64,000 bases of DNA from contig OX336340.1 in assembly GCA_946902875.1 (NCBI GenBank), positions 4,175,739 through 4,239,738 of the forward strand. Direction: 5' to 3'. The notes beneath the pieces are model-generated. The model ran no database searches. It was not told where the DNA came from and saw nothing but the letters and a program-made list of their open reading frames with translations. Made by a program: the position numbers and the translations under genes. Below are positions 53,070 through 62,519 of this stretch, piece after piece. Positions within the stretch are counted from its first letter, which is position 1, and each line of letters begins with the position of its first letter. Source of the DNA: Nematopogon swammerdamellus (lineage: Eukaryota > Arthropoda > Insecta > Lepidoptera > Adelidae).

Positions 53070-53209
53070 TAAAAAAAATGTGTACTTAAATTACAAACGA
53101 GATTACCTCATATACTATTAGGTAAAATAATGAATGATAAATGATTGATTGATTGCTGAACGGGACAAAACAAAAACGATGACGAACCACTGTTTTTCGA
53201 AAACCGCAA

Positions 53210-53430
53210 GTCAACGCGGGCGAGGCCGAAGGCCGAGCTACGTTCGAATAGAAGATGTAGGTACTTAGTTTTTCGAAGAAACAGAGTTTAAGAGAAGAAA
53301 GCGTTTAGATAAATGTATGAATACATAAAGTAAGTCAATTAAGGCCAACTCGAAGGCCTAAGTGAATGTGGTATGATACGGAACCCTCGGCACGCTAGTC
53401 TAACTCGCACTTTGCCGGTTTTTTTTTAAT
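53210..53430. repeat. Decayed minisatellite unit and family A hairpin end
   Basis: GCGAGGCCGAAGGCCGAGCT at 53220 is a lone H-type unit. GATACGGAACCCTCGGCACG...CGCACTTTGCCGG (53376-53420) is a family A end on the minus strand. Confidence 0.55.
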
Positions 53431-53840
53431 GAACTCTAGTCACAAATATTTTTAATACAAATAAGTAAATCTTTAAAATTGTTGATTTATGTAAAATTGT
53501 GTAAGCACACGTAATACTTATTTAATTTATAATAATATGTTTATTTATTTCATGATTTTTTTTATGTGTGATTCCTTCAGATTCGCCCGATGCCCGATCA
53601 AAAAATCAACAGTAATTGCATATTTGTTTAATAATTTATTTTCTCAAAACATGCAAAGATAAATTACAAGTGAACATCGTCTCGGAAGATTTGGTGAATT
53701 TTAATCTGAATAATTAAATTGGCCGAAAACTTAAGTGTTATCAGGGTTCATGACACTTTAATCGATAAGGTAGACACCTAAGTGTAGGGTTCTCAAAATC
53801 GTTTCTCACTTCTGCGCTGGGATGTGGAACTACCTTTTTT
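53430..53840. other. Unassigned AT-rich region
   Basis: No gene or family landmark. Confidence 0.4.
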
Positions 53841-53845
53841 TTATT

Positions 53846-54215
53846 CTTTTTTTTTTATTGGAAACTGACACGGTTGGCTACATCACCTACAACATCCGTG
53901 ATGTCAGCCCATAACACCGGGTGGAACTAGGTGCCGTATCGGTGCTTCTCTTCGGTCGTGCCGGCGCTACACCAAACTGAACGAAAAATACTAACATTTA
54001 CATAGCCGTTTCAACCAAACTTTCATTCAGTGCGGTGGTAGCAATCCAGTAAGGTAAGAAGGGAAGGGACCTACAGTTTTACGGTGCGCATTCCGCACCA
54101 CGGTCAGCCTCCAACGGTGGAGCGGTCACCCATCCAATTACTGACCGCGCCCAGGTGTGCTTATGATCACGACCAAAAGTCGACTACCGCAACCCCTGAG
54201 GTTCCGGAGCTGACA
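53846..54215 (-). repeat. Family S SINE, 5S head, full length
   Basis: Minus strand: GTCAGCTCCGGAACCTCAGG, the 5S-like GGGCGCGGTCAGTAATTGGA, GGAGGCTGACCGTGGTGCGG, the core with AACTGTAGGTCCCTTCCCTT, then tail and A run. About 370 bp. Box A is more diverged than in the 905 and 63.7-kb copies. Confidence 0.85.
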
Positions 54216-54590
54216 AAGAGAGGTGGCACGCCAGCCAGATGTTGCATGACTGTCTAGTCATAATAATACGTTTGAAGATTTGCCCTCAGTATGTTGAAAT
54301 TAATCGTGACATGGCAAGTAAGAATAATTGACATATACCACTCCTAGCCAGGGGGTTTTCACGTTAGAAACACGTATCGGTAATGTAAAACCACAAAATC
54401 TCCATTAACTAGGATCATAAGTTAATTTGACATTTAATTTCAACTGTATATTATACGAATAGCTAATTTGTTTGTAATGAATTTGTTATTATAAAATTCA
54501 TTATGTTTTAATATTTTACAGATCTTACATCTCACATCGTGTGGTATCACGAACTCTGTAGTTGAGTAAAACTAATTAAATAAATGTAAC
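54216..54590. other. Unassigned spacer
   Basis: No landmark or convincing frame. Confidence 0.4.
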
Positions 54591-54595
54591 CTAAT

Positions 54596-54692
54596 AAATA
54601 ATGACATAAAATGGCTAGCCCTATTCGCTGAAAGAAGAAAGTCTTGGCGCGTCGGTCACCAGACTTATGGATAAGGAGCTTTCCTAGGTATT
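54596..54692 (-). pseudogene. Family F fragment
   Basis: Minus translation LGKLLIHKSGDRRAKTFFFQ, then RIGLAI, closely matching LGKLLIEKSGDRRAKSFFLQ at about 10012. About 30 codons. Confidence 0.65.
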
Positions 54693-54865
54693 TTAGATAG
54701 ATAGATAGAAAATTCTTTATTGCTCCAGTAAACATTAAACAGTAACAAATACATTGGAAAATTTACATAAGGTGCAAAGGCGGACTTATCCCTTACAGAG
54801 ATTTCTTACAGTCAACCTTTGGATGTTTGAGATTCGATAATATAGTGGAATGTAAGTAGGTAGTA
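54693..54865 (-). repeat. Family G LINE 3' end
   Basis: GATAGATAGATAGAAAATTC, CTCCAGTAAACATTAAACAG, GTGCAAAGGCGGACTTATCC and GATTTCTTACAGTCAAC. Uninterrupted version of the tail at 42251. Confidence 0.75.
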
Positions 54866-54920
54866 GCAAAAGAGTTGCGTGACAATTGAAGATAAAAATA
54901 ATAATAAGAATACTTATTAG

Positions 54921-56052
54921 CAGCGGCGACTCCTCTCAGTTGGCGAGGTTGGCGCCGCCAAACCAAATAAAATGAATGACACCATTAATACAGAAGTATC
55001 AGGCTAAAATAAATGTGAAAAAATTTCGGAGTTATATTATTTATGTCATATAATCCACGATTAAATAAGATAAAACGTCAATCCCGTACCCGTTACATAA
55101 TTTGAAATTTCGCGCGCGTCAAACGCGGGCGACGACGAATGACGACACATCAAGGCATTCATTGGCCGGTTGGCTACATTTTGAAGCGCCATCGTATTCC
55201 ATACAAGGCGGAAGCGACCGATGTCCCCCCCGTCCCGCGCGGACCCGCTGATCAGCCTTTCGAGTTGGCGCAGCGGGGAGTGCATTTAGTGACGCGGTAG
55301 CAAGTAGAGCGAGCTAGGTGTGTGTGTTGCGTGTGCGGGTGTGTGCGCGCTGCGTCCACACGACGAGTATTCTTGTGCTGTGCGAAGTGCGATGCGATGC
55401 GACTAGCGAGCTAGGCTAGGTGTGTTGTGTGCGCGTGTGTGTGCGCATTGGCTCGCGAGTTGATAGCTGCATATATTCCTTTATGTAGGTATGGACTTTA
55501 GATGGATGAATCCTGTGCAGTGTTGTTAAATTTAAAGTGATTTATTGGTAATTATAATGGCAAACTCCTACCGAGCTATCTACGGAGCACTCAAGGACAA
55601 GAGAGACTCAGTAATTTGGCACTCTTACATATCTGTGGAAAAGGAGTTGCTAACAAAATTGAGGAAGAAAGAAGATTTTCACGATCGAGTCATCGAAAAT
55701 TTCTTGTCTGTGGAACGAAGAGTGGACTTCATGTACAAATAAAATGTAACAATTCAAGCTTGTATGCCTGTCTCGTCGTCGTCGTGCCAGAGGAGACGTC
55801 GCTGTTGTCGGCTGCAACTCGACAGCTTTGACACAACCAGTAGGTACCTATCTACAGACAAATAAATCGTAAGTGAGCAAAATAAATCATTTAAACTAAA
55901 TATTATAAACTATCTATATCGTAATCGTCTTTCAGTTTTTGAACTCATTGTGGTAGAAATAAATTAACGCGTAGGTACCTAAGTTATGAAATTATGAAAA
56001 AAAAAACCTTAGCCAGAGCCAACCCAATATTCAGGACCAGGAGTCGCCGCTG
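54921..56052 (+). mobile_element. hAT-like DNA transposon, 1,132 bp, perfect TSD
   Basis: Ends CAGCGGCGACTCCT and AGGAGTCGCCGCTG, 14-bp perfect TIRs of the hAT CAGNG type. CTTATTAG flanks both sides (54913-54920, 56053-56060), a perfect 8-bp TSD. The interior has GC-rich DNA (55090-55480), a 61-codon frame and AT-rich DNA. No recognisable transposase, so mobilised in trans or a remnant. Confidence 0.9.
55557..55742 (+). CDS. Unrecognised 61-codon ORF inside the hAT-like element
   Basis: ATG at 55557, preceded by ATTATA (weak start context), reads MANSYRAIYGALKDKRDSVI, WHSYISVEKELLTKLRKKED and VIENFLSVERRVDFMYK to a stop. Charged, helix-prone and not low-complexity; no zinc finger, signal peptide or membrane segment. 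It follows a GC-rich stretch that could act as promoter or leader. It could be an exon of a lost transposase or captured host sequence. I do not recognise the family. Confidence 0.3.
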   Translation: MANSYRAIYGALKDKRDSVIWHSYISVEKELLTKLRKKEDFHDRVIENFLSVERRVDFMYK

Positions 56053-56342
56053 CTTATTAGCAATACATATAAGTACATGCTAGTAAAATATAAGCCATAC
56101 ATGTTTAATACATATAAATTACTAAATATATAGAATATTATATACAAATAAATATACATACATACATACTTGTCCATCCAGGTAAGTATGAAACAAAAGT
56201 GGTTTTTGTTTTTTATATAGTGTAATATTATTTCTTCATCATTTTTTTTGAGTTTCCGGCACCTTAGTGCCAATCACAGAGTCCGACTTGTTCCCGGCCG
56301 CATAATATATCCAAAGTCTATATAGGGTGAGTTGCTCTGATT

Positions 56343-56415
56343 GGGTAAGCCTTACCATTCAGCGGGGTAATGCCGCAAGTGTTCTAGGAACATTTGAAAA
56401 TGCCCCTTTTAATGT
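56343..56415 (+). pseudogene. Family F fragment inside a TIR arm
   Basis: GTAAGCCTTACCATTCAGCG, GGGTAATGCCGCAAGTG and TTCTAGGAACATTTGAAAAT, the last coding bases of family F without the AT-rich tail. It splits GATTGG from GGTCGATGCC of the TIR. Confidence 0.65.
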
Positions 56416-56515
56416 AGGTCGATGCCAGTTTGGCGGGAAATTTAAATTTCGTCTGGCTCCGCCTCCGGCACTCCTAGCGAACCTACTGAACCCGATATTC
56501 GTTAGGTCGTTTATG

Positions 56516-56586
56516 TGATTTCGTGGCTCAGTGGTACGGTGTAGGGTTTGTATTTTTGGACCATGGGTTCAAGTCCCACAAAAATT
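56516..56586 (+). repeat. tRNA-like domain in TIR element copy 2
   Basis: CGTGGCTCAGTGGTACGGT is a box A/D-arm match and CATGGGTTCAAGTCCCACA a box B/T-arm match (TGGG-TTCAAGT-CCCA). About 70 nt, but the anticodon arm is not foldable. Homologous to 49672-49764. Confidence 0.65.
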
Positions 56587-56730
56587 TTTTTGTTTTTTTT
56601 TTAAGCAATGTTAGGCTGTTTAAATTTTTTTAAGGTGTTTATTTTTTTTATAACCACCTAAAAGCTTTATTTTCGGAAATAGAAACGTAACAAAAACGAC
56701 ATGCGCCGCCTCAACATTAGGTTAGGGTTA

Positions 56731-56772
56731 AATTATAGAAGATGCGTCGCTAGCGACGCATCTTCTATAATT
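56731..56772. repeat. 42-bp perfect palindrome without spacer
   Basis: Each 21-nt arm consists of AATTATAGAAGATGCGTCGC plus T, meeting at GCT|AGC; the second half is the exact inverse. It lies inside the TIR element, next to its right arm. Confidence 0.95.
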
Positions 56773-56844
56773 GCCAAACTGGCATCGACCAATCAGAGCA
56801 ACTCACCCTATAGATAGACTTTGGAAATATGCTTCCCGGCCAGG

Positions 56845-57480
56845 GGCCTCCCGGGAAAAAGAACAAGTGTACATTGAAATGTTATAGTATTCTTGGAGCT
56901 CTGGTCTATTGATCTTCTGTTTGATTTAGTTCTTCCAAATATCCACTCATAAATTTCGACATAGTTTTTGTGCTATGTATAAAGCCGCCTGCTTTTGTAG
57001 AATTTGCATCTTTATATCGGCCTTCAAAATGTCTATAATATATTGTTGTGCAGTTTTGAAATAATTCGTATTATACATATATACTTGTTCGCCTGCTATA
57101 CTCATCCCTTGTCCCAAAGATTAGTTAGAATAGAATGCCTCAAGGCATTAAGCTCACACACATAATTGTGCTTAATTTGTATAAGTTGGTTATATAAAAT
57201 AATATTTTTTCCTTAACCATGCTTTGATCACGTTACGTCAAATACGTATTTATAATAAAATTCTGAGACATATCCCATTTTATTTCTATCCAGCGAAGTT
57301 AATTAACTAATGAACTTTTACATACATTAAAACTGAATATGTCAGGTCAGTAATATCGATGTCAAGTCTTGTTAATAGTCGACTTGGAAAATCGAACTTC
57401 AAACTTCTCACCTTAATGATATACTTTTTCACTCTGCACTTTACACAGCGCGGTGATAAAGCGTGTTATCTTTGGGAAGA
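56845..57480. other. Unassigned region with a LINE-tail trace
   Basis: TAGAATGCCTCAAGGCATTAA (about 57130) resembles the CR1/L2-like 3' end at 36345. The remainder may include upstream sequence of the candidate promoter. No gene recognised. Confidence 0.4.
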
Positions 57481-57490
57481 ACCAAACGAG

Positions 57491-57571
57491 AGATAAAAAT
57501 AAACTGATTCAAAATATCATCAGCTGTTCGACAGTTATAAAAGGCTGAAGCGGACGGACGACTCTTCCAAA
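57491..57571 (+). promoter_or_regulatory. Candidate core promoter with TATA box
   Basis: TATAAAAG at 57536-57543 lies 36 bp before an ATG. A second AT-rich box (AGATAAAAATAAA, 57491) lies ~30 bp before TCATCAGC, an initiator-like word. GATA-type words (GTGATAAAG, GTTATCTTTG, GAGATAAAA) cluster upstream at 57450-57500. Plausible for an insect cuticle or secreted-protein gene, but not proven. Confidence 0.35.
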
Positions 57572-57581
57572 ATGCTTCTCA
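57572..57581 (+). CDS. Candidate coding micro-exon (MLL-)
   Basis: ATGCTTCTCA is followed immediately by GTAAGTATTTT, a strong 5' splice-site match. An initial exon coding only three to four residues is a common layout in insect cuticle-protein and other secreted-protein genes, where the rest of the signal peptide lies in exon 2. I cannot find exon 2; downstream DNA is repeat-rich, and the next 30 bp (GGCGTATGTCCAGCAGTGGA) is itself repeat-like. If the TATA box is used, the leader would be only ~5 nt, which argues against it or for the upstream start. Confidence 0.3.
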
Positions 57582-57880
57582 GTAAGTATTTTCAGAGGCG
57601 TATGTCCAGCAGTGGATACATAAATGCGACTGACTGACTGTATAATAAATACAAGAAGGTTGTTATTCTATCGGCTTATCTTAATATTTTTACCTGCATC
57701 TGATGCATAGAAGTAGAGGTTATTGCAGCATTCGATTTCTAAAATTATTTCAACACTCGATAATTAATGCAATCTTACTCTCAACGCTCTAGTGGTTATA
57801 GTAGCGTGTTTTTTGTAACGAATTTCTTACATAATTAATTCATCTTTTTAATAGCTTACAATTTTGCATACGTTTTTTTT

Positions 57881-58165
57881 TTAGGTTTCCGTACACCATA
57901 CGGAAGCCTATTACTAGACCTACGCCGCCTGTCTATCTGTCTTGTTTGTCCTACTGCCGTATCTTTTGAATCATAATAGTTATCCGGTTGAAATTTTCAT
58001 AAAATATGTGTTATTATGTCGGATATAACAACAAATAATAAATAAAACATAGAAAAAGTAAAAGTACAAGAAACCAGTTTTTTCAACTTTTTTTTCCCTT
58101 GTGGAGCTTCTTGTGGAACTTCAGTGCGCGATCCGACTCGCACTTGGCCGGTTTCTTTTTTTTTT
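57881..58165 (-). repeat. Family A repeat, TTTCCGTACACC subfamily
   Basis: AGGTTTCCGTACACCATACG, ACTAGACCTACGCCGCC, CTGTCTATCTGTCTTG and GATCCGACTCGCACTTGGCC. Same subfamily as 31507. Confidence 0.75.
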
Positions 58166-58228
58166 GTTTACGGACAGATAATTTCTGCGGTGTACCATTT
58201 TCCTTATTATTTTAAAATTTATTTGCCT

Positions 58229-58231
<3 letters not shown>

Positions 58232-58262
<31 letters not shown>

Positions 58263-58963
58263 TGTTTCCGAACTAGCTGGCTGTGTCCGAGGGCGCAGCC
58301 AATATCACCCCCGAGGAGGTGCCAGTCCGGCTTGGAGGTGGACTAATGTCGCTGGGGAAAGGCTATTTACCCGCGATTTGAAGATCCGTGGATTGTAGGA
58401 GTGGGGAAAGATATTCCCCGGAAGCCCGTTCCACACCTTTGCAGTGCGGCACAAGAACGATTTAGAGAATCGTGCCGTTCGAAGTACTCGTCTGTCCACT
58501 ACAAAGGGGTGTTCCGCGAGAGTATGGCGGGTTTGGCGAAGGCGAACAGGAGGAGGAGGGATAAGGGAAGCAATTTCGTCAGAGCAGCGGCCATAGTAGT
58601 ACCGATAAAACAGGCTCAATGACCCAACGATACGTCTGTGTTTTAGAGGTTGAAGGTCCTTTGTGAGTACAGAGTCGCCAATGAGGCGAATGGCTCGTCG
58701 TTGGATAGAATCCAAGGCTGAAAGAAGGTACTCAGGGGAACCCTCCCAAAGATGACTGCAATATTCCATCACCGGTCTTACTTGTGCTTTATAGAGTGTA
58801 AGCAATTGGACCGGTGTGAAAAATCGCCGACATCGGTAGAGTATCCCTAATTTTCGAGATGCTAGTTTCGCCTTGGATTCTATGAACGATCGAAATCCAA
58901 CGTCCCTGGACACCTCTATACCCAGGACGCCCAGACTACCATCATTGGGGACTACCATCATAC
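58232..58963 (-). pseudogene. Jockey-like LINE ORF2 C-terminal third with poly(A)
   Basis: Minus frame 58961-58305, 218 codons, uninterrupted. It reads SLGVLGIEVSRDVGFRSFIE, SKAKLASRKLGILYRCRRFF, TPVQLLTLYKAQVRPVMEYC, SHLWEGSPEYLLSALDSIQR, HRRIVGSLSLFYRYYYGRCS and FLCRTAKVWNGLPGNIFP, then SYNPRIFKSRVN and a stop. This is the thumb and C-terminal tail after the RT active site in jockey-clade LINEs. The catalytic domain and endonuclease are missing (5' truncation). The 3' UTR GGGGGTGATATTGGCTGCGC and TCGGACACAGCCAGCTAGTT precede ACAATAAA and ~29 A. The open frame suggests a fairly recent insertion. Confidence 0.9.
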
Positions 58964-58969
58964 TCGTTT

Positions 58970-59785
58970 ATTATCATAAAATACAAATTAATTTCACACT
59001 AGATTAACTTAATTACTTATTTACTTGTTTAGATTAAATTGTTTTATTTTTAGATCTTTACATTGTTTACTTCTCTCACGCGTGGTCGCCTCACTCCCAC
59101 GTCCCACAGGTTAGCTAGAATAAATCTGCCTTATTTGTACCTACTAACATTTAATGTAAAATGTTTTTGTACAATAAAAAGTATTTACCTACTCACTGGC
59201 AAAATTTACATTTACTAAGGAAACTATATTCTTGCCTGCTGACTGCTTCGATCATAAAACACACGATTAACTGCCGCTCATTGAGAAAATTTTCACAATA
59301 AGCAGCGTCGTTGTTGCCTCTAGAATTTCACAGTTCATAGACAAGGACCGCTAATGAAGTCAACTCTTGCATAATATTTAAACATCACCTTTGTGTACTC
59401 ATTACCAGTTGACTTTGCAGATAGCTGATCGTGGAACTCGAGATCACAAACAGTATGGACCTTGATTAGATCAAGACGGTTCTTGGAATTGTGAGCGACC
59501 CTTTTAAGCGCATCAAAGACGGTGGAGATACTATAATATTTATTCTTAAGATGCCCTCAGATGAAATGTTATCTTATTACTTTAAGTGAGCTAAACTTGA
59601 TTAGCGGCAGCTTTTGAAACCTGTACATTCTCATAAGAGGCTGCCGACCGGGTAATCATTACCGCAGGATTTATGCAGACTTATAACAAGTTAACATAAT
59701 GTTCTTGTTTTTCAATCTACAGGATCATCTCTAGAGTGAACTAGTTAATAAAAAAGAAGTAATACAAATAACTAAAGAATTAAAA
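58970..59785. other. Unassigned AT-rich region with a possible LINE 3' end
   Basis: GGTTAGCTAGAATAAATCTG...TTTTGTACAATAAAAAG (59110-59180) resembles the end of a CR1/L2-like LINE. No gene found. Confidence 0.35.
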
Positions 59786-59789
59786 CCTA

Positions 59790-59905
59790 CCCAACAAACA
59801 TTAAAATAACTATCAAAGGGTGCGTTTTCAAAAGTTCCCAGAACACTTGCGGCATCGCTCCGCTAGATGGCAAGCAAGACCCTTTGAATAAAGTAGACAA
59901 AGCAA
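59790..59905 (-). pseudogene. Family F tail
   Basis: The reverse strand reads CTTTATTCAAAGGGTCTTGC, TTGCCATCTAGCGGAGCGAT and GCCGCAAGTGTTCTGGGAAC. About 100 bp. Confidence 0.6.
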
Positions 59906-60400
59906 TAAATAACGTTATTGAAGCACCAAACATAAACACATTCCAAAATAGGCTCGTGTCAAATAAAAATATATTTGAGCATAAAAACGCATTCGTGACC
60001 ACTAAAAACCACGTATTAGCTCTCATGAAGACAACAACACTAATATGTTTCTTTACACACACTGCACTGATGTGTCATATTCACTCAGCAAGTCGTGCCG
60101 AACTTTACACGCATTTTTGTCGCATTCCCTCGAATCGTCTCACCAAACATTTATTCACAACTCACGAATAATGTGATCACTTCACTTAGCGAGCTCTCAG
60201 CACTTCCGTCGGTGAAATGCCGAGTTGCACAACACCCGGAGACTTCGGCGACCATGACCCCAATATACGTTTTGCAATTAGATGACACTTCTAGGTAGCT
60301 CGGCAGTGCGACAAATGTAAACATTTGCAGGCCGCAGCCGCGCTAGCCACCAAGGTTCGTCGTACGTGGACGATGCGACCGACTCTTACGACCTCAGCGT
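59906..60400. other. Unassigned region
   Basis: Overlapping frames on both strands (59787-60062 minus, 59884-60171 plus, 60095-60298 plus), none with a recognised domain. Coding status unknown. Confidence 0.25.
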
Positions 60401-60404
60401 TTGA

Positions 60405-60960
60405 CCTTCCAGGATGAGAGGTGCCGTTCTGACCTTCGAGAGATAGACCTTCTTTTAAGAGACTGTGCTTTTGGAGTGGTGGTGGCTTTAAAGGAGAGAC
60501 TTTAGGATTTTGAGATGATACTTTAGATATGAGAGTGATATACTTTGTGATAAAGGGCGACAGGAATAGCCACCGAGTCATGCAGCGGGCAGGTCTTCGT
60601 GCGTTACTTGCTGCCTGAATGTTTGATAGTTATCTTGTCCTAATACATTCCTAAAAGTGATGGTCGGTGTTGCGCTGTAATTTACAAGAGGACTTGCAGC
60701 ACAACACCGCTTACTCTGCTTACCCTGATTGTCGGAATACAGCGTGTGGTATGTATGTATGTATGTATGTAGAGTAGATATATTTTAGGCTTCAGAGGGA
60801 GACATAAGGCTAAGAAAGAGACTTTAGGATCAGAGAGGGATAATTTAGGCTTCAAAGGGATACTTTACATCTGAGGTGACTTTTGGTTTTAGAGGGATGT
60901 TAGGCTTCAGAGGAGGACTTCAGAAGTAGGGGTGGGGGTCTAGGTTTCATAGAAGGGATT
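60405..60960. repeat. Degenerate purine-rich tandem repeat split by family C
   Basis: Words such as GAGACTTTAGGATTTTGAG, GATACTTTAGATATGAG, AGAGACTTTAGGATCAGAG and GATAATTTAGGCTTCAAAG recur every ~20-25 bp on both sides of a family C copy (60565-60775), which must have inserted into the array. Confidence 0.6.
60565..60775 (+). repeat. Family C repeat, 3' two-thirds
   Basis: CACCGAGTCATGCAGCGGGC, AGTTATCTTGTCCTAATAC, GGTCGGTGTTGCGCTGTAAT, GCAGCACAACACCGCTTACT and GGAATACAGCGTGTGGTATG plus a GTAT tract. Confidence 0.75.
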
Positions 60961-60964
60961 TTTA

Positions 60965-61285
60965 GTAGGTTTAATAGCATTGAGGGTCGAGTAAATACGA
61001 CGGGATCAGAATATTCCAGAAGATTTCAATTTAAGATGACTGAATCAAATGTAATCGGATCAGAATCGCGTGCTTAACTTTGAATCAACGATAACTCCTT
61101 TCGGTGGATATGTTGTAAGATGAAAAACGGCTTTCTTGATTTTCTTTTTTTTTTTACTTTCTCTGCGTCGTAAATATAACAAAGCATACCGCATACAATC
61201 GTAAATTCATTTCGCACCTCACTTGTCAACATAACGTCATCGACGGATCGATCATTCTCACTTTTCTAAGAGGAAACTTTATCAT
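60965..61285. other. Unassigned spacer
   Basis: No landmark seen. Confidence 0.4.
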
Positions 61286-61286
61286 A

Positions 61287-61496
61287 CTACCTAGGAACTA
61301 GGCGTGCGTAAACATTTTGTTGGCTGTACCAATTGGTACGACGGTTCCAAGTAGCACGGGCAATGCCGCTCTCATCGCGAATCCACAGCCAGAGATCAAT
61401 GTCAATGTTACGGTGGGCGTGGAGTAAATGACCACAAGTCATGTTTATCCTGTCATATTTGGGCATTACGTAGTCTTGTACCAGATTTATTTGCAT
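61287..61496 (-). CDS. Unrecognised 69-codon ORF
   Basis: Reads MQINLVQDYVMPKYDRINMT, CGHLLHAHRNIDIDLWLWIR and DESGIARATWNRRTNWYSQQ before ending NVYARLVPR. Amino-acid composition is balanced and Trp/His-rich, unlike AT-driven chance frames nearby. No matching family comes to mind. It could be an exon of a host gene or a TE piece. No splice sites or promoter assigned. Confidence 0.25.
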   Translation of the reverse strand: MQINLVQDYVMPKYDRINMTCGHLLHAHRNIDIDLWLWIRDESGIARATWNRRTNWYSQQNVYARLVPR

Positions 61497-61845
61497 AGGC
61501 CCACCGGCCGAACCGGTAGGTGCTTATAAAATGAGGTACTTAATGTGTTGTATTTGCATATCCAATCTTAGAAATTCGAGCTCATCCAACAGAGCCTCGT
61601 TCCAATCTTAATGTTTTTCCAAACTCCTTCGAGTACCCGGTTTTCATGTCCCCTCTGCTGTTATGAGCCCCAAAACGAGTTCCTTGCTCTCGCCGACCAC
61701 GATCGTTTGACGTCAATGAAACTGGATTTTGCAATAAAAGCACCCAAATCTGAAGTAACCAATAAATTTTACAGCAATGTGGGCTCTTTGGACGTCATAA
61801 TAAAAAAATTACCATATCCACTCAGTCGGGGCTCGTCGAAATGAG

Positions 61846-61975
61846 AAAACTGTCCAAACAGTTAAGAGGGACGTGAATGCGAGTACCTGTCAGGCCAGCA
61901 TGGCATTCGCAATAGCCGCATTAGATACCTTATGGGTGGCTGACCGCCAGATATCGCGTTTTATTTAAAACAATC
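61846..61975 (+). repeat. Jockey-like LINE 3' end
   Basis: AAGAGGGACGTGAATGCGAG, TACCTGTCAGGCCAGCATGG and ACCTTATGGGTGGCTGACCG match the tail at 38430-38560 with substitutions. Confidence 0.65.
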
Positions 61976-61979
61976 TATT

Positions 61980-62380
61980 TGAGGTATGAAGGTGGCAACG
62001 CAATTTTTTAAAATTCTGAATGGATATTTCAGACACGTAGCACATTTTTATCTTAAATATACGATTTCAAATGCTCGAAGTAGGCAACATTGAAACACAA
62101 TAGACAAACTGGTTCAATGACCTGCAGACATATTTCTGAATGGCGGCCGAGTGTCTGCTCAGGAATTCATAATATCAAATTACCTTGTCGGTCGCCCAGA
62201 CTTTGCGGTTTACATCACGAACAGGAGTCCTCTCCCACTGTCGATATCTTGGGCGTATACGACTATGTTTTCTGCTGCAAAGCCAATGCTTTCACCGTTT
62301 CGTACAGATCCGGTCAGATTTCACAGTCCTGTGTTAGCGTGAGCTGTACCGTATGTGGCTCCGTACATACTTGAAAATAC
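61980..62380. other. Unassigned region
   Basis: Frames 62090-62374 and 62151-62342 have no recognised domain. Confidence 0.3.
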
Positions 62381-62384
62381 GTCT

Positions 62385-62515
62385 TGTCCTAATACGTGGT
62401 GGTAGGTGTTGTGCTGTAAATTAACTCCAACTCTTGCAGCACAACACCGATTGTTCTGCTTATCCAGATTTTCGGAATTCAGCGTATGCATTGTGCATAT
62501 GCCATGTATGTCTGT
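62385..62515 (+). repeat. Family C 3' end
   Basis: CTTGTCCTAATACGTGGTGG, GGTGTTGTGCTGTAAATTAA, GCAGCACAACACCGATTGTT and CGGAATTCAGCGTATGC. The hairpin is intact. Confidence 0.7.
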
Positions 62516-62519
62516 GTTA

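Larger units (their letters stand above)
56300..56832. mobile_element. TIR element with perfect 9-bp TSD and tRNA-like domain, copy 2
   Basis: TTCCCGGCC occurs at 56291-56299 and 56833-56841. TIRs of ~60 bp: GCATATTTCCAAAGTCTATC, ATAGGGTGAGTTGCTCTGAT, then GGTCGATGCCAGTTTGGC. The left arm is split by a 73-bp family F piece (56343-56415). The interior repeats copy 1's modules in the other orientation. A 9-bp TSD and long TIRs fit Mutator-like elements (inference). Confidence 0.85.

Noticed and set aside
56516..56586. Possible tRNA gene
   Set aside because: Box A and box B are present but no anticodon arm or acceptor stem folds; it lies within a transposon.
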